From: Minwuia sp.
GTDB taxonomy: Bacteria; Pseudomonadota; Alphaproteobacteria; Minwuiales; Minwuiaceae
NCBI GenBank assembly: GCA_029210175.1
Contig: JARGPL010000032.1
Span: 124,001-188,000, forward strand
Reading direction: 5' to 3'
DNA length: 64,000 bases
The translations under genes and the position numbers were made by a program. The stretch's first letter is position 1. Every line of letters starts with the position of its first letter. The notes beneath the pieces were generated by a model. That model made no database searches, was not told the origin of the DNA, and saw only the letters and a program-made list of their open reading frames with translations. Below are positions 1-10,737 of this stretch, piece by piece.

Positions 1-348
1 GATCGCCGTGGCGCGGAAATCTGTGGTAACCCCCTGTGGCTGGCCAGCGCCCTGCAGAAGCTGGAGGCGGGCAGCCAGATCGACAATCACAAGGCGGAGG
101 CCAACCCGGCGACCGCACACCTGTTCATCATAAATCCGCTGCATACACGAAAGACCGATAACCTGTTTTCCACCCACCCCTCGACTGCCAACCGGGTCGC
201 GGCGCTGAAGCAGATGGCCGCCGAGATGGCGCCTGCATCGCGTATCCCGGACCCTGACCGCCATGCGCGGCCATCATCCGGTACGCGCCCCACCGGTTCG
301 GTACCCGTGACCGAACAGCCGCCGCGCCGCCGTGGTCCCTGGAAGTGA
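1..348 (+). CDS. htpX: HtpX family zinc metalloprotease, C-terminal part
   Basis: Open from the first base in frame 1 to a TGA at 346-348; the N-terminal part, with membrane segments and the HEXXH zinc site, lies outside the window. The visible 115 residues contain the family's C-terminal signature: an ALQKLE helix, the segment AHLFIINPL, and then [15 protein letters not shown], which matches the 'LFSTHP.T..R...L' ending of HtpX/M48B proteases. HtpX is a membrane-bound quality-control protease that degrades misfolded membrane proteins. After the conserved end there is a Pro/Arg-rich low-complexity tail of about 35 residues. The stop codon overlaps the GTG start of the following methyltransferase gene (GTGA), so the two are probably co-translated. 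Confidence 0.85.
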   Translation, partial: DRRGAEICGNPLWLASALQKLEAGSQIDNHKAEANPATAHLFIINPLHTRKTDNLFSTHPSTANRVAALKQMAAEMAPASRIPDPDRHARPSSGTRPTGSVPVTEQPPRRRGPWK

Positions 349-1658
349 CCGACCGGGCCGCTGAGGCGACAGGGACGACACTGCCGTCAGCCCGTCAGGC
401 AGCCATTGAGCTGTTGTCGCGCATTCTTGACCGGGGCCAGGGCCTGGATGAGGTGCTGGACGATGTGGTGCGCGGGATGGAACCGCGGGAGCGACGCTTC
501 GCGCATACCATCGTGCTGGCCAGCCTGCGCCACAAGGGATCCATCGAACAGCATCTGAAGCATCTGCTGGATCGGCCGCTGCCGAAGTCCGGGCGACAGG
601 CGGAACTGATCCTGTTGTCAGGCATCGCGCAGATCATCTTCCTGCAGAGTCCGGCACATGCCGTCGTCAATGAACAGGTCGCCATGCTGCCCGAAGGCAG
701 CAAGTTCCGGGGGGTCGTCAATGCGATCCTGCGCAAGGTCGACCGGCAGGGCGCGGCGCGGCTGGTGCGCATCGACATGGCACGGCGGGATACGCCCCTG
801 TGGCTCTGGAAACGCTGGGCGGCACATCTGGGCCGCGCCAACGCAAATGCCCTGGCGGCGGCGCATCGCGATGACAGCCCGACACCACTCGACCTGACTG
901 TCGCGGGTGATGCCGAAGAATGGGCGCGGACGCTGGAGGGCGAATTGTTGCCCACCGGCAGCGTGCGCCTGCGCAGCCATGCCGGTGTGCCCGACATGCC
1001 GGGGTACCTTGAAGGCGCATGGTGGGTGCAGGACACGGCGGCGACCCTGCCGGTGCGCCTGTTCGGTGACCTGACGGGCAAGACACTGCTGGATGCCTGT
1101 GCGGCCCCGGGGGGAAAGACCGCTCAGGCCATAGCGCTTGGCGCATCGGTGACGGCGCTCGACCGGTCCGGACGTCGGCTGGAGGTGCTGGAACGGAACC
1201 TGAGCCGTTTGCGCATGCAGGCGACTGTGGTCAGGGGCGACCTGCGGCTGTTCAAGTCGGAAGCTGGCTTCGATGCGGTACTGCTGGATGCACCGTGTTC
1301 CGCCACCGGCACCATCCGCCGCCACCCTGAAATCGCCTGGACCCGCAAGGAAGAGGATATTCAGGGCATCGCGGAACAGCAGCGTCACATGATCCGCAAT
1401 GCCGCCGCACTGGTGCGCCCGGGCGGCAAGCTGGTCTACTGCACCTGTTCGCTGGAACCGGAAGAGGGCGAGGCACAGGCCGATTGGCTTTATGATACCC
1501 TGCCTGAATTCAGCCGTCTGCCGGTCGATCTGGCAGCCCTGGGTCTGCCAGCCGAAGCGCTGACTCCTGCAGGCGATCTGAGGACGCATTCAGGGCTGAT
1601 GAAGGATGCCGGCGGAATGGATGGTTTCTTCGCCACAGTCGCAACAAGGACAGCCTGA
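345..1658 (+). CDS. rsmB: 16S rRNA m5C methyltransferase, RsmB/NOP2 family
   Basis: 437 residues starting at a GTG that overlaps the htpX stop. Residues ~15-150 form a NusB-like RNA-binding domain ([21 protein letters not shown]...), and the C-terminal half is a Rossmann SAM-dependent methyltransferase. Visible motifs are motif [13 protein letters not shown], motif [17 protein letters not shown] and motif [14 protein letters not shown]. The two cysteines (PCSATG and TCS) are the paired release and nucleophilic cysteines of RNA m5C methyltransferases. The NusB plus methyltransferase arrangement and length (about 430 residues) match RsmB, which methylates 16S rRNA. The gene is followed after 87 bp by rpe, an order common in alphaproteobacteria. 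The exact target nucleotide cannot be read from sequence. Confidence 0.93.
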   Translation: MTDRAAEATGTTLPSARQAAIELLSRILDRGQGLDEVLDDVVRGMEPRERRFAHTIVLASLRHKGSIEQHLKHLLDRPLPKSGRQAELILLSGIAQIIFLQSPAHAVVNEQVAMLPEGSKFRGVVNAILRKVDRQGAARLVRIDMARRDTPLWLWKRWAAHLGRANANALAAAHRDDSPTPLDLTVAGDAEEWARTLEGELLPTGSVRLRSHAGVPDMPGYLEGAWWVQDTAATLPVRLFGDLTGKTLLDACAAPGGKTAQAIALGASVTALDRSGRRLEVLERNLSRLRMQATVVRGDLRLFKSEAGFDAVLLDAPCSATGTIRRHPEIAWTRKEEDIQGIAEQQRHMIRNAAALVRPGGKLVYCTCSLEPEEGEAQADWLYDTLPEFSRLPVDLAALGLPAEALTPAGDLRTHSGLMKDAGGMDGFFATVATRTA

Positions 1659-1745
1659 TCAAATAGCCGTTTTTCTGGTCGTTCAGGGGGAAGGATACCG
1701 TTTGCCGCCGTTGCCGGGGGCGGGCGAAGCTGGTAGGGGAATACC

Positions 1746-2441
1746 ATGACCTCAGCAATCATATCGCCGTCGATCCTGTCCGCCGACTTCGCCAGACTGG
1801 GTGAGGAAGTACGGGCCATCGATGCTGCAGGCGCCGACTGGATTCATGTCGACGTCATGGACGGGCATTTCGTGCCCAATATCACCATCGGACCGAATGT
1901 CGTGGCCGCCCTGCGCCCGCACACGGAAAAGCCCTTCGACGTGCATCTGATGATCTCGCCGGTCGACGCCTATGTGCAGGCATTCGTGGATGCCGGTGCG
2001 AACATCATCACCGTGCATCCGGAAGCCGGCGCGCATACGCACAGGACCTTGCAACTGATCCGCAGCCTTGGCGCGAAGGCCGGTCTGGCCCTGAACCCCG
2101 GTACGCCCTGGCAGGTGGTTGAGCCGTTGCTCGACCAGCTCGACCTGATTCTGGTGATGAGCGTCAATCCCGGGTTCGGCGGACAGAAGTTCATCCAGAG
2201 CCAGCTCGAGAAGATCGGGGTCCTTCGCGGACTGATCGACGGAGCGGGGCTGGATATCGTGCTCGAGGTCGATGGCGGCGTGAACGCCGAAACCGTGGGC
2301 GACGTGATAGCCGCCGGTGCGACGGCGCTGGTCGCAGGCACGGCGGCGTTTCAGAACGGGCCCGCACACTATGCAGACAATATTGCCCTGTTGAAGCAGA
2401 ACTCGTCGGCGACCTACGCGCTTTCCGGCACTGACGGCTGA
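1746..2441 (+). CDS. rpe: Ribulose-phosphate 3-epimerase
   Basis: 231 residues, the usual length. The enzyme interconverts ribulose 5-phosphate and xylulose 5-phosphate in the pentose phosphate and Calvin pathways, using a TIM barrel and one divalent metal. Signature stretches are present: [16 protein letters not shown] at the start (first catalytic Asp), [18 protein letters not shown] (metal-binding His and Asp), [16 protein letters not shown] (phosphate loop) and VLEVDGGV (second catalytic Asp). ATG at 1746 is preceded by a GGGGAA Shine-Dalgarno-like stretch. It lies between rsmB and a heparinase-like gene with a 14-bp gap to the latter, so it is probably in one transcript through purH. Confidence 0.97.
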   Translation: MTSAIISPSILSADFARLGEEVRAIDAAGADWIHVDVMDGHFVPNITIGPNVVAALRPHTEKPFDVHLMISPVDAYVQAFVDAGANIITVHPEAGAHTHRTLQLIRSLGAKAGLALNPGTPWQVVEPLLDQLDLILVMSVNPGFGGQKFIQSQLEKIGVLRGLIDGAGLDIVLEVDGGVNAETVGDVIAAGATALVAGTAAFQNGPAHYADNIALLKQNSSATYALSGTDG

Positions 2442-2455
2442 GGGGTCATGGTGCG

Positions 2456-4072
2456 ATGAGCGGCGTCAAGGACGTTGTCTACGGCAGTCGCCTCTATCAG
2501 CTTTCCCTGCGAGGGCGCTTTCCGCATGGATTGGCCTTCTATCCCGAAAATCTCTGGCCCGGCGACGTGGACCGCGCCAATGACCTGTTCCGTGGTCGTT
2601 TTCATCTGGCGGGCGAAAGCGTGGAAGTGGGCAAGAACCCGCCATGGTTCGGGGCGGAGGGTTCGGACGCCTGGCGGGCCGAGTTGCAGGGCTTTCGCTG
2701 GCTGCGACATTTCCAGGCGGCAGGTGGTGATTCCGCAACCCGTGCGGCCCGGTCCCTTGCCGGATCATGGCTGACGCATCATCCGGGCTACGATCCCTTC
2801 ATCTGGCGCGCCGACATTCTGGCCCGAAGGCTGATGAGCTGGTGCCTGCATGCCGATATCCTGTTCAAGAATGCCGAGTTGACCTATCGGTCGGACCTGT
2901 TGCGGTCGATGGCGCGGCAAGCCCGGCATCTGGCCCGCGTCGTGGAAAACGCGCCGACGGATCTCGGGGCCGTGACTGCGGCGACGGGACTTGCGTTCGT
3001 GGGCCTCTGCCTGCCGGACAGCCGTGCCTGGACCGACAAGGGGCTGGTGCTGTTGACCGACCAGATCAGCCGCCAGTTGCGGTCCGACGGCGGACACGTG
3101 TCGCGCAGCCCCTACATCCTGCATCAGGTGCTGCAGGATCTGATCCTGCTGAAGCGGACGATGATGAACATCGGGGAGCCGCCGCCCGAACCGCTGATCA
3201 ATGCCATTGACCGCATGACCCCGACATTGCGGATGCTGCGCCATGGCGACGGTGGCCTTGGCCTGTTCAACGGGGGCACGGAAGGTGTGGCGACGGACAT
3301 CGAGCAGACGATCCGTCGGTCGGGCATTCGCGGCAAGCCGAACCTGTCGGCCCCGAAGGCCGGGTTCGAGCGATTGCAGGGCGGGCACACGGCCCTGATC
3401 GCTGATTTTGGCGGCCCCGCGCCGGAACCGGGTGTCGGCTATGCCGGACTGCTGAGTTTCGAGATGAGTCACCGGCGGGAGCGGGTGGTGGTGAACAGCG
3501 GCGCATCCCGACCCGCGTCGCAGCAATGGGAGCGGGCGCTGGCATCCACGGCGGCGCATTCGACCCTGACCATTGCCGACACCAACGCGGTCGGGGTGCC
3601 GGACGCCGGACGGCGGCGCAAGCGGCGGCTGGAAGCGGAAGCCCTGCGGACCGAATCGGCGGACGCCACTTGGCTCGACATGATGCACACCGGCTATCAG
3701 GAACGGTACGGCGTGGTCCACCGCCGCCGTCTCTATCTGGATCGCGATGGCCGCGACCTGCGCGGGGAAGATCGGCTGGAAGTGGCGGATCGGCGCAAGC
3801 TGTCCGTCGTCCCCTTCGCCGTCCGGTTTCACCTGCATCCGTCCGCCAGCGCCGTGATGGCCCAGGGCGGTGATGCCGCGCTGATACGCCTGAAGTCCGG
3901 GCGCGGCTGGCGTTTCCGGGTGGCGGGCGCGACCCTGAAACTCGAGGATAGCGTGTACCTGGGGGAGGGCGCGCCGCGCCGCAGCCAGCAGATTGTGGCA
4001 AGTGGCGATCTGGACAGCAGCGACGTGACCGTGCAATGGGCACTGACGCTGATCGACGGTGCCGACGCCTGA
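2456..4072 (+). CDS. Heparinase II/III family protein
   Basis: 538 residues. The N-terminal ~300 residues are a helical toroid-type domain. The C-terminal half has the beta-rich heparinase II/III-like signature, for example the segment around [14 protein letters not shown], then [17 protein letters not shown] and [16 protein letters not shown]. The family includes polysaccharide lyases, but in many alphaproteobacteria this gene sits invariably between rpe and purH, and its substrate there has not been established to my knowledge. No clear signal peptide is visible, which is odd for a secreted lyase. The gene starts 14 bp after rpe and ends 55 bp before purH. Family assignment is firm; lyase activity is only inferred. 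Confidence 0.85.
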   Translation: MSGVKDVVYGSRLYQLSLRGRFPHGLAFYPENLWPGDVDRANDLFRGRFHLAGESVEVGKNPPWFGAEGSDAWRAELQGFRWLRHFQAAGGDSATRAARSLAGSWLTHHPGYDPFIWRADILARRLMSWCLHADILFKNAELTYRSDLLRSMARQARHLARVVENAPTDLGAVTAATGLAFVGLCLPDSRAWTDKGLVLLTDQISRQLRSDGGHVSRSPYILHQVLQDLILLKRTMMNIGEPPPEPLINAIDRMTPTLRMLRHGDGGLGLFNGGTEGVATDIEQTIRRSGIRGKPNLSAPKAGFERLQGGHTALIADFGGPAPEPGVGYAGLLSFEMSHRRERVVVNSGASRPASQQWERALASTAAHSTLTIADTNAVGVPDAGRRRKRRLEAEALRTESADATWLDMMHTGYQERYGVVHRRRLYLDRDGRDLRGEDRLEVADRRKLSVVPFAVRFHLHPSASAVMAQGGDAALIRLKSGRGWRFRVAGATLKLEDSVYLGEGAPRRSQQIVASGDLDSSDVTVQWALTLIDGADA

Positions 4073-4127
4073 TTCCCGGCGCCATGATCATCACGACCTT
4101 TCACAAGACGCAGGAGTACCTGAGCCC

Positions 4128-5714
4128 ATGACTGAAACGAACATCGTGCCAAAGCGGGCGCTGATCTCCGTTTCCGACAAGACCGGCCTGGACGCGCTGG
4201 GCCAGTTCCTGAAGCAGCAGGGGGTGGAGATCCTGTCCACTGGCGGGACAGCGCGGGCGCTGGCCGACCTTGGCTGTGACGTGCGCGAAGTCAGCGCCCA
4301 CACCGGATCGCCGGAAATGATGGACGGTCGGGTGAAGACCCTGCACCCGAAGATCCATGGCGGCATACTGGCGCTGCGTGACAATGACGATCATCTGGCG
4401 GCCATGTCCGACCATGACATTGCCAGCATCGATCTGGTGGTGATCAATCTCTACCCGTTCGAGGAGACCGTGGCATCCGGTGCGGACCGGGCGACGGTGA
4501 TCGAGAACATCGATATCGGGGGTCCGGCAATGATCCGTTCCGCCGCCAAGAATCACCAGTTCGTTGCGGTGGTGACCGACCCTGCGGATTATCGCCGCAT
4601 GATGGATGAATGGCGCGACCAGGGCGGGTTGAGCCTCGCTTTCCGCCAGGACCTCGCCGCCCGTGCCTATGCCCGCACCGCGTCATACGATGCGGCCATC
4701 ACGGGCTGGTTCAGCCAGACCGCAGACGGCATGCCGCATCGCTTTGCGGTGTCAGCCGGTCCCGCCCGGGAATTGCGCTATGGCGAGAACCCGCACCAGA
4801 TCGCGGCGTTCTATCCGACGGGTGATCCACGCCCCGGTGTCGCCTCCGCCCGACAGGTGCAGGGCAAGGCGCTCAGCTACAACAATCTCAATGACACGGA
4901 TGCAGCGTTCGAGCTGGTGGCGGAATTCGACCCCGATGAGACCGCTGCCGTCGCCATCATCAAGCACGCGAACCCCTGTGGCGTCGCCGTCGGCGCGACG
5001 GTGGCCGAGGCCTACGCCCATGCCTTTGCCTGCGACACGGTCAGCGCCTTTGGCGGCATCATTGCCCTGAACCGGCCGCTGGATGCGGAGGCCGCGCGCG
5101 CGATGACCGAGATCTTCACGGAGGTGATCATCGCCCCCGGCGCCAGTGACGAAGCCATCCAGATCGTGGCGGGGAAGAAGAACCTGCGCCTGTTGCTGAC
5201 CGATGGCCTGCCTGATCCGGCGGCACCCGGCATGGCTTTCAAGGCGCTGGCCGGTGGCGTGCTGGCCCAGTCGCGCGACAATGGCCGCATCAACCGCGCC
5301 GATCTGAAGGTCGTGACCAGGCGCCAGCCGACCGAGGCGGAACTGGAAGACCTGATCATCGCGTTCCGCATTGCCAAGCACGTGAAGTCGAACACCATCC
5401 TGTATGTGCGGGACGGTCGGACCGTGGGCGTTGGCGCAGGGCAGATGAGCCGTGTCGATTCTGCCCGGATCGCCGCCCGCAAGGCTGATGAGGCACGCGA
5501 AGCCGCCGGGGATTCGGAAAGCTGGACCAGGGGTTCGGTGGTGGCGTCGGATGCATTCTTCCCGTTTGCCGACGGGTTGCTCGCGGCGGTGGAGGCCGGG
5601 GCGAGCGCGGTGATCCAGCCAGGCGGTTCGATTCGCGACAAGGATGTCATTGCCGCGGCTGACGAAGCGGGCCTTGCCATGGTGTTCACGGGCATGCGCC
5701 ATTTCCGTCACTGA
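4128..5714 (+). CDS. purH: Bifunctional AICAR formyltransferase / IMP cyclohydrolase
   Basis: 529 residues. Catalyses the last two steps of de novo purine synthesis: formylation of AICAR using 10-formyl-THF, then cyclisation to IMP. The N-terminal MGS-like cyclohydrolase domain (~1-200) shows [37 protein letters not shown] and [12 protein letters not shown]. The C-terminal transformylase domain shows [37 protein letters not shown] and DAFFPFADG. An in-frame ATG exists at 4059 inside the previous gene, but the ATG at 4128 has a CAGGAG Shine-Dalgarno at 4111-4116 and gives the family's normal N-terminus. Confidence 0.97.
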   Translation: MTETNIVPKRALISVSDKTGLDALGQFLKQQGVEILSTGGTARALADLGCDVREVSAHTGSPEMMDGRVKTLHPKIHGGILALRDNDDHLAAMSDHDIASIDLVVINLYPFEETVASGADRATVIENIDIGGPAMIRSAAKNHQFVAVVTDPADYRRMMDEWRDQGGLSLAFRQDLAARAYARTASYDAAITGWFSQTADGMPHRFAVSAGPARELRYGENPHQIAAFYPTGDPRPGVASARQVQGKALSYNNLNDTDAAFELVAEFDPDETAAVAIIKHANPCGVAVGATVAEAYAHAFACDTVSAFGGIIALNRPLDAEAARAMTEIFTEVIIAPGASDEAIQIVAGKKNLRLLLTDGLPDPAAPGMAFKALAGGVLAQSRDNGRINRADLKVVTRRQPTEAELEDLIIAFRIAKHVKSNTILYVRDGRTVGVGAGQMSRVDSARIAARKADEAREAAGDSESWTRGSVVASDAFFPFADGLLAAVEAGASAVIQPGGSIRDKDVIAAADEAGLAMVFTGMRHFRH

Positions 5715-5747
5715 CCGGTGGTGTGTCGTAACCGGGTGTAGCTTTGA

Positions 5748-6181
<434 letters not shown>

Positions 6182-6182
<1 letters not shown>

Positions 6183-7126
6183 TGCAGCGCATTCAGGTGA
6201 CGCTGGGGCTGATCATCGCGGTCCTGCTGCCGTTCCTGGTGGAGGACTACACCCTCTACCGCTTCACCGATGCCATGGTCTTCGCCATCGCCATCCTCGG
6301 GCTGAACCTGCTGACAGGGATCAGCGGCCAGTTCTCCATCGGCCACAGCGCCTTCTTTGCCATCGGGGCCTATACGGTGGCGATCCTGACCACCGACTGG
6401 GGCATGTCGCCTTACCTGGCGCTGCCGTTCGGGGCGCTCTCGGGCTTCCTGTTCGGCTTTCTGTTCGGTTGGCCTGCATTGCGGTTCGGCACGGTACATC
6501 TGGCGCTGGCCACCTGGGGGCTGGCACTGGTTGTGCCGCGCCTCCTGAAGTCGGAGCCGATTGACCAACTGACTGGCGGCGTTCAGGGCATCTATCTCAA
6601 TCGGCCCGGTGCGCCATTCGGTCTGCCGCTGTCGGATGACCAGTGGTGGTACGTGGTTTCCCTGATCATTGTCGGCACCTCGGCATTTCTGATCGGCAAC
6701 CTGATGCAGGGGCGGATCGGCCGTGCCTTGCGCGCCCTGCGCGACCATCCAGACTCGGCGCGGACCATGGGCATCAATGTGCCCCTGTTCCGGACCACGG
6801 TTTTCGGCATCTCCGGGGCAGCCGCCGGGCTGGCCGGTGGCCTCGCCGGGTTGCTGGCGGACTTCGTGGCACCCGACACCTATTCGATCTTTCTGGGCAT
6901 CACCCTGCTGATCGGAGCGGTCGCTGGCGGCATCACCACCCTGCGCGGTGCATTCATGGGCGGTTTGATTGTCGAATTCCTGCCGGATGCCGCCGGCATG
7001 ATCTCCCGCAGTATCTCATTCCCGGTCTATGGCATCCTGCTGATCGCACTGATCATGCTGATGCCGCACGGGGTCATTCCGGGGCTGGACAGGCTGTGGG
7101 CGCGGCTTACAGGCCGCCGCGCGTGA
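6182..7126 (+). CDS. Branched-chain amino acid-type ABC transporter permease (LivM family), orphan
   Basis: 314 residues with about nine hydrophobic segments and the LivM-family stretches FAIAILGLNLLTGISGQFSIGHSAFFAIGAY (ISGQFSIGH core) and RIGRALRALRDHPDSARTMGINV, the latter being the cytoplasmic coupling loop that contacts the ATPase. It should be an inner-membrane permease half of a HAAT-type importer. No LivH, LivG, LivF or binding protein lies next to it, and the urt genes farther along have their own UrtC. Its partner subunits must therefore be elsewhere, or it is a remnant. It overlaps the VOC gene by one base. Confidence 0.9.
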
Positions 7127-7177
7127 ACCGCAGGTCTGCTGCTTTCATGAAGCTGTCATTTTTCCTGAGAGCAGGGG

Positions 7178-7206
7178 TTCACAAGTGTCGGCACACCGGC
7201 TATATC
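7178..7206 (+). promoter_or_regulatory. Probable sigma-70 promoter of the initiator tRNA
   Basis: TTCACA at 7178-7183, a 17-bp spacer and TATATC at 7201-7206 make a good -35/-10 pair. Transcription would start near 7213, about 40 bases before the tRNA. This is the only strong promoter-like pair I see in the 125-bp gap after the permease gene. Confidence 0.5.
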
Positions 7207-7251
7207 ACCGCTCCCGGCGACGCGGTTCTACCGCACTGCCCGGGATTTTGG

Positions 7252-7329
<78 letters not shown>

Positions 7330-7357
7330 CGATTTTGATAGCAATATCAATGAATTA

Positions 7358-7381
7358 GGCCCGCTAGCGCGGGCCTTTTTT
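7358..7381 (+). terminator. Rho-independent terminator after the tRNA
   Basis: Seven-base-pair stem GGCCCGC / GCGGGCC (7358-7364 with 7369-7375), a 4-base loop and six T at 7376-7381. It lies 30 bases after the tRNA and should end its transcript. Confidence 0.85.
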
Positions 7382-7410
7382 GTTGTGGAATTCGGCAAAC
7401 GCAAAAAAAT

Positions 7411-7485
7411 GCCGCAGAATTCTGCGGTTTTTCACCGATTCCCATCCATTCCCAAATTTTCCGTGGCACATGAATGGCACATGAA
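7411..7485. repeat. Palindromic hairpin and 11-bp tandem repeat near the element's left end
   Basis: CCGCAGAATTCTGCGG at 7412-7427 is a perfect 16-bp palindrome followed by five T, which could act as a terminator. At 7464-7474 and 7475-7485 the 11-mer TGGCACATGAA occurs twice in direct tandem. Short direct repeats of this kind beside a tRNA are what arm-type sites of tyrosine integrases look like; this role is inferred from position only. The rest of 7329-7546 shows no gene. Confidence 0.5.
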
Positions 7486-7546
7486 ATTGCCCCCAAATCG
7501 GGCGTTCTGATTCGCGATTCTGGTCTCGATTGTCTGCCGTAGATGA

Positions 7547-7985
7547 TTGCACCCGAGAATCTCATCCCTTTCGCCCAGCGATCAGACCGCCAGAAATGAT
7601 CATGTCGGAATGTCTGGCCCACCTTCCCAACGTCCTGCACCCTTCTCGCTGCGCCTAACGCGCAGTGAGCGGGAGTATCTGCGTGCCAAGGCGAGGGGGA
7701 TACCGCTGGGCGCTTACATCCGCAGCGTCGTGCTGGATGACACCACGCCAAATCCTAGACCCGAGGCTGCCCCCCCCGCATTGCCGAATGGCAGAGACGG
7801 CCACAGTTACTTGGGCTTCTAGGCACGTCCCAGAAGTCGATGGGACTGCGAGAATTTGCACGCCTTGCCGAAGCAGGCGCACTTCCACTGTCCCCTGAAA
7901 TCGAAGCCGAAATACGAAACGCCGCCGCGATATCGCTGAAATGAAGTCACTGCTGATGAAGGCGCTTCGCACCAAGGAGCGCTAG
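7547..7985 (+). pseudogene. MobC-like relaxosome accessory protein, frameshifted
   Basis: The first 91 codons (frame 2, ending at a TAG at 7820-7822) contain a ribbon-helix-helix-type segment, FSLRLTRSEREYLRAKARGIPLGAYIRSVVL, typical of small DNA-binding accessory proteins encoded just before relaxases. The family's C-terminal half continues in frame 1 around 7800-7928 (LLGLLGTSQKSMGLREFARLAEAG, then LPLSPEIEAEIRNAA). It then shifts to frame 3 (DIAEMKSLLMKALRTKER) with the stop at 7983-7985. At least two indels are therefore needed to restore it. One candidate site is the run of seven C near 7770; the other is in GCCGCCGCG at 7921-7929. It ends four bases before the relaxase start. Confidence 0.7.
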
Positions 7986-7988
7986 GCG

Positions 7989-9447
7989 ATGATCTTGAAG
8001 GCATCGCAGCGCGGCGGCGCAGAACAGCTTGGATTGCATTTGATGCGGCTCGACGAGAACGAGCATGTCGAGTTGCATCAGATCAGAGGCTTTGTTTCGG
8101 ATGACGTGATTGGTGCGCCTAAAGAGGCACAGGCGGTTGCAGCAGGAACGCGCTGCACCAAGCCAATTTTTCTCGATCTCGCTAAACCCGCCAAAGTCCG
8201 AGAATGTCAGTATCGAGACGTTTGAAGAGACCGTTGATCGCATCGAAAACGAGATGGGACTTGCCGGTCATCCGCGAATCCTGATCTTCCACGAGAAAGA
8301 AGCGCGTCGTCATGCGCACGCGGTTTGGTCACGCATAGATGCGGAGACAATGACCGCAAAGAACCTTCCCTTCTTCAAGAACCGCCTACGTGACATTTCC
8401 CGGGACTTGTATCTTGAGAACGATTGGACGCTGCCGCGCGGCTTGATGAATACCGAAGCGCGTGATCCCAGAAATTTCGATCTGGCCGAGTACCAGCAAG
8501 CCAAACGCATGGGTAAGACGGGCCGCGATCTGAAAGCCGAGATGCAGGAATGTTGGGCCGTCTCTGATTCCCGCACCGCGTTCGAACAAGCACTATCAGA
8601 GCGTGGAATGATCCTGGCGCGCGGAGATCGGCGCGGGCATGTCGCAGTTACCCATGATGGCGAAGTGCTTTCTGTGGCGCGCTATGCCGCAAAGAAGGCG
8701 AAGGACATTCGCGCAAAGCTGGGTGAGCCTGAAAACTTGCCGAGTGTCGAGGCCGCGAAGACATCAATGTCCGATGACAAGCGCCGCACCTTTGCGCGGC
8801 ATATCGTCGAAGCGAAGGATCAGGCAGCGCTAGAGAAGGCCCGCTTGGACGAGAAGCGCGCCGACATGGCGCGAGGACATACCGCCGAGCGCGGGAAGCT
8901 CGACGCTGGCCAGAAAGAGCGTTGGGCTGCTGCCAATCGTGAACGCCAGAACCGTTTGAACAAGGGCATTCGAGGGCTTTGGGATCGCGTCACTGGTGAA
9001 TATCAGAAGACGCGAGCCAGGAATGAGGCCGAAGCTCTTGCAGAACTGAGGCGAGATCGCGAGCAGCGCGACGGATTGGTTTCGGCGCAGCTCGATGAAC
9101 GCAGGAGGTTGCAGCTCGAAATTCAGACATGGCGAAGCCGTCAGGCAGAATTCCTTTTGGAGCTTCGCCATGGGAGGCAAGCCCAGAAGGCACCGGAGCC
9201 AGAGCCGATGCCCAAGCGGAGGCGGAGGACGGCAGAAGACCGGCTCTCCGAGATTCGCCAACCATCCGTTCAACGTTCGCAGGTTTCACCACAGCCGGAA
9301 CGAACGGCAAATTCAATGCGCGACGCTTTCAAGCGAGAAGCCGAAGGGACTTTGTTGCCAAGCACGGAAGACAGGTTACGCGCGCTCAGAGAGCGCAAGT
9401 CTGTGAGGCCGAGTCAGTCGCCGGATCGCGATGGGCCAGAGCGTTAG
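7989..9447 (+). pseudogene. Relaxase / mobilization nuclease, single frameshift
   Basis: The N-terminus MILKASQRGGAEQLGLHLMRLDENEHVELHQIRGFVSDD is read from ATG 7989 (frame 3) and is the usual start of this relaxase family. The body continues in frame 1 from QFFSISLNPPKSENVSIE onward to the stop at 9447. The junction is at 8162-8166 (AAGCCAA): removing one C joins TRCTK to QFFSISLNPP. The histidine cluster RRHAHAVWSRID fits the HUH metal site of MOB relaxases. The C-terminal third is a long Arg/Glu/Gln-rich coiled-coil-like region. Relaxases nick the transfer origin and pilot DNA in conjugation. With the frameshift the gene is probably inactive, unless the extra C is a sequencing error. Confidence 0.8.
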
Positions 9448-9490
9448 GGAGGCTTGGCACTCAGGCAATCTCCGTCGCTCTTGATACCTT

Positions 9491-9593
9491 TGCGGAGAAT
9501 AGCGAGGCTAATCACCGCATATTATGCGGTGATTAAAGTTGATTTTGCGGTGAATATCTGGCATAATCTCCTTAGAAAGTGCGGAGATTATGC
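9491..9593 (+). promoter_or_regulatory. Half-site array and palindromes in front of the Fic gene
   Basis: A perfect 27-bp palindrome (13-bp arms, centre T9522) spans 9509-9535 and contains TCACCGCA and TGCGGTGA. The half-site TGCGGWGA recurs at 9491-9498, 9525-9532, 9546-9553 and 9580-9587, with start-to-start distances of 34, 21 and 34 bp. A second inverted repeat, GCATAATCTCC (9561-9571) with GGAGATTATGC (9583-9593), overlaps the Shine-Dalgarno and ATG of the Fic gene. Together this looks like a multi-operator repression region, most simply for autoregulation by the winged-helix end of the Fic protein. It is also the only sizeable non-coding stretch between the relaxase and Fic genes. Confidence 0.65.
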
Positions 9594-10705
9594 CCTACAT
9601 ACATGAATCCAATGAATGGCCTAAATTCCAATGGGACCAAGCCCAGATAACCGAGAAGCTGGCGGATGTTCGTCATCGCCAGGGCCGTCTATTGGGGCGT
9701 ATGGAAGGGCTCGGTTTCGATCTGCGCAATGAAGCCATGCTGCGAACTCTTACCCAGGATGTCGTCAAATCAAGCGAGATTGAAGGCGAAGTTCTGGACA
9801 CCGAGCAGGTTCGATCATCCATCGCGCGCCGGCTTGGCATTGAGATCGGCGCGCTGACGCCTGCCGACCGCGATGTCGAAGGCGTTGTTGAAATGATGCT
9901 CGATGCAACAGGAAACTTTCACAAACCTCTGACTGCAGATCGACTTTTTGCATGGCACGCTTCGCTGTTTCCGACAGGGCGCAGCGGTCTGAGCAAAATC
10001 ATTGTCGGGGCATGGCGGGATGACCGGAATGGTGCGATGCAGGTCGTTTCCGGTGCAATGGGCCGCGAGCGTGTTCACTATGAGGCACCCTGCGCAGGCC
10101 GGCTCGATGCGGAAATGACGGCGTTCTTGCAGTGGTTCGATCAAAAGCCAAAGACCGACCCTGTATTGAAAGCCGCTCTTGCGCATCTGTGGTTTGTAAC
10201 AATCCATCCCTTCGAGGATGGCAATGGCCGCATCACGCGCGCTATCGCCGACATGGCACTTGCCCGCTCGGAAGGCAGTGCGCAGCGCTTCTACAGCATG
10301 TCCGCGCAAATTCGCCACGAGCGCAATGACTACTACAATCAGTTGGAGGCAACGCAAAAAGGCGATCTCGATGTCAGCGGATGGCTCGACTGGTTCCTGG
10401 GCTGTCTTGATCGTGCTTTTGGTGGCGCTGAAGCGGTGCTCGCCAGCGTGTTCTTGAAAGCGCGGTTCTGGGAGAAACATGCCCAGACCCCGATCAATGA
10501 CCGTCAGCGCAATATGCTCAACCGTCTTTTGAATGGGTTCGAAGGCAAGCTGACTTCATCGAAATGGGCCAAGATCGCGAAGTGTTCCAGCGATACGGCG
10601 CTTCGCGATATCAACGATCTGATCGAAAATAATATTCTGCAAAAGGATGCCGGTGGCGGGCGTAGCACGAGCTATTCACTCGTTGAGGATGCCCCGCCTG
10701 AGTAA
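9590..10705 (+). CDS. Fic family protein (DUF4172 N-terminus, C-terminal winged helix)
   Basis: 371 residues. The N-terminus (YIHESNEWPKFQWD) is the DUF4172 start. Residues ~60-66, SSEIEGE, match the inhibitory-helix motif (S/T)xxxE(G/N). The catalytic loop HPFEDGNGRITRA at ~207 carries the full HPFx(D/E)GNGRxxR motif, so AMPylation (adenylyl transfer to a protein hydroxyl) is expected, held in check by the intramolecular inhibitory helix. The last ~80 residues (KWAKIAKCSSDTALRDINDLIENNILQKDAGGGRSTSY) look like a winged helix-turn-helix. Unlike the mob genes before it, it is fully open. Target proteins cannot be predicted. Confidence 0.92.
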   Translation: MPYIHESNEWPKFQWDQAQITEKLADVRHRQGRLLGRMEGLGFDLRNEAMLRTLTQDVVKSSEIEGEVLDTEQVRSSIARRLGIEIGALTPADRDVEGVVEMMLDATGNFHKPLTADRLFAWHASLFPTGRSGLSKIIVGAWRDDRNGAMQVVSGAMGRERVHYEAPCAGRLDAEMTAFLQWFDQKPKTDPVLKAALAHLWFVTIHPFEDGNGRITRAIADMALARSEGSAQRFYSMSAQIRHERNDYYNQLEATQKGDLDVSGWLDWFLGCLDRAFGGAEAVLASVFLKARFWEKHAQTPINDRQRNMLNRLLNGFEGKLTSSKWAKIAKCSSDTALRDINDLIENNILQKDAGGGRSTSYSLVEDAPPE

Positions 10706-10737
10706 CTGCGATTGAGCGAAATGCAGGCGGGGGGAAG

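Noticed and set aside
2765-4036. Long antisense frame opposite the heparinase-like gene
   Set aside because: His/Gln/Arg-rich translation without any family feature; mirror of a GC-rich coding strand.
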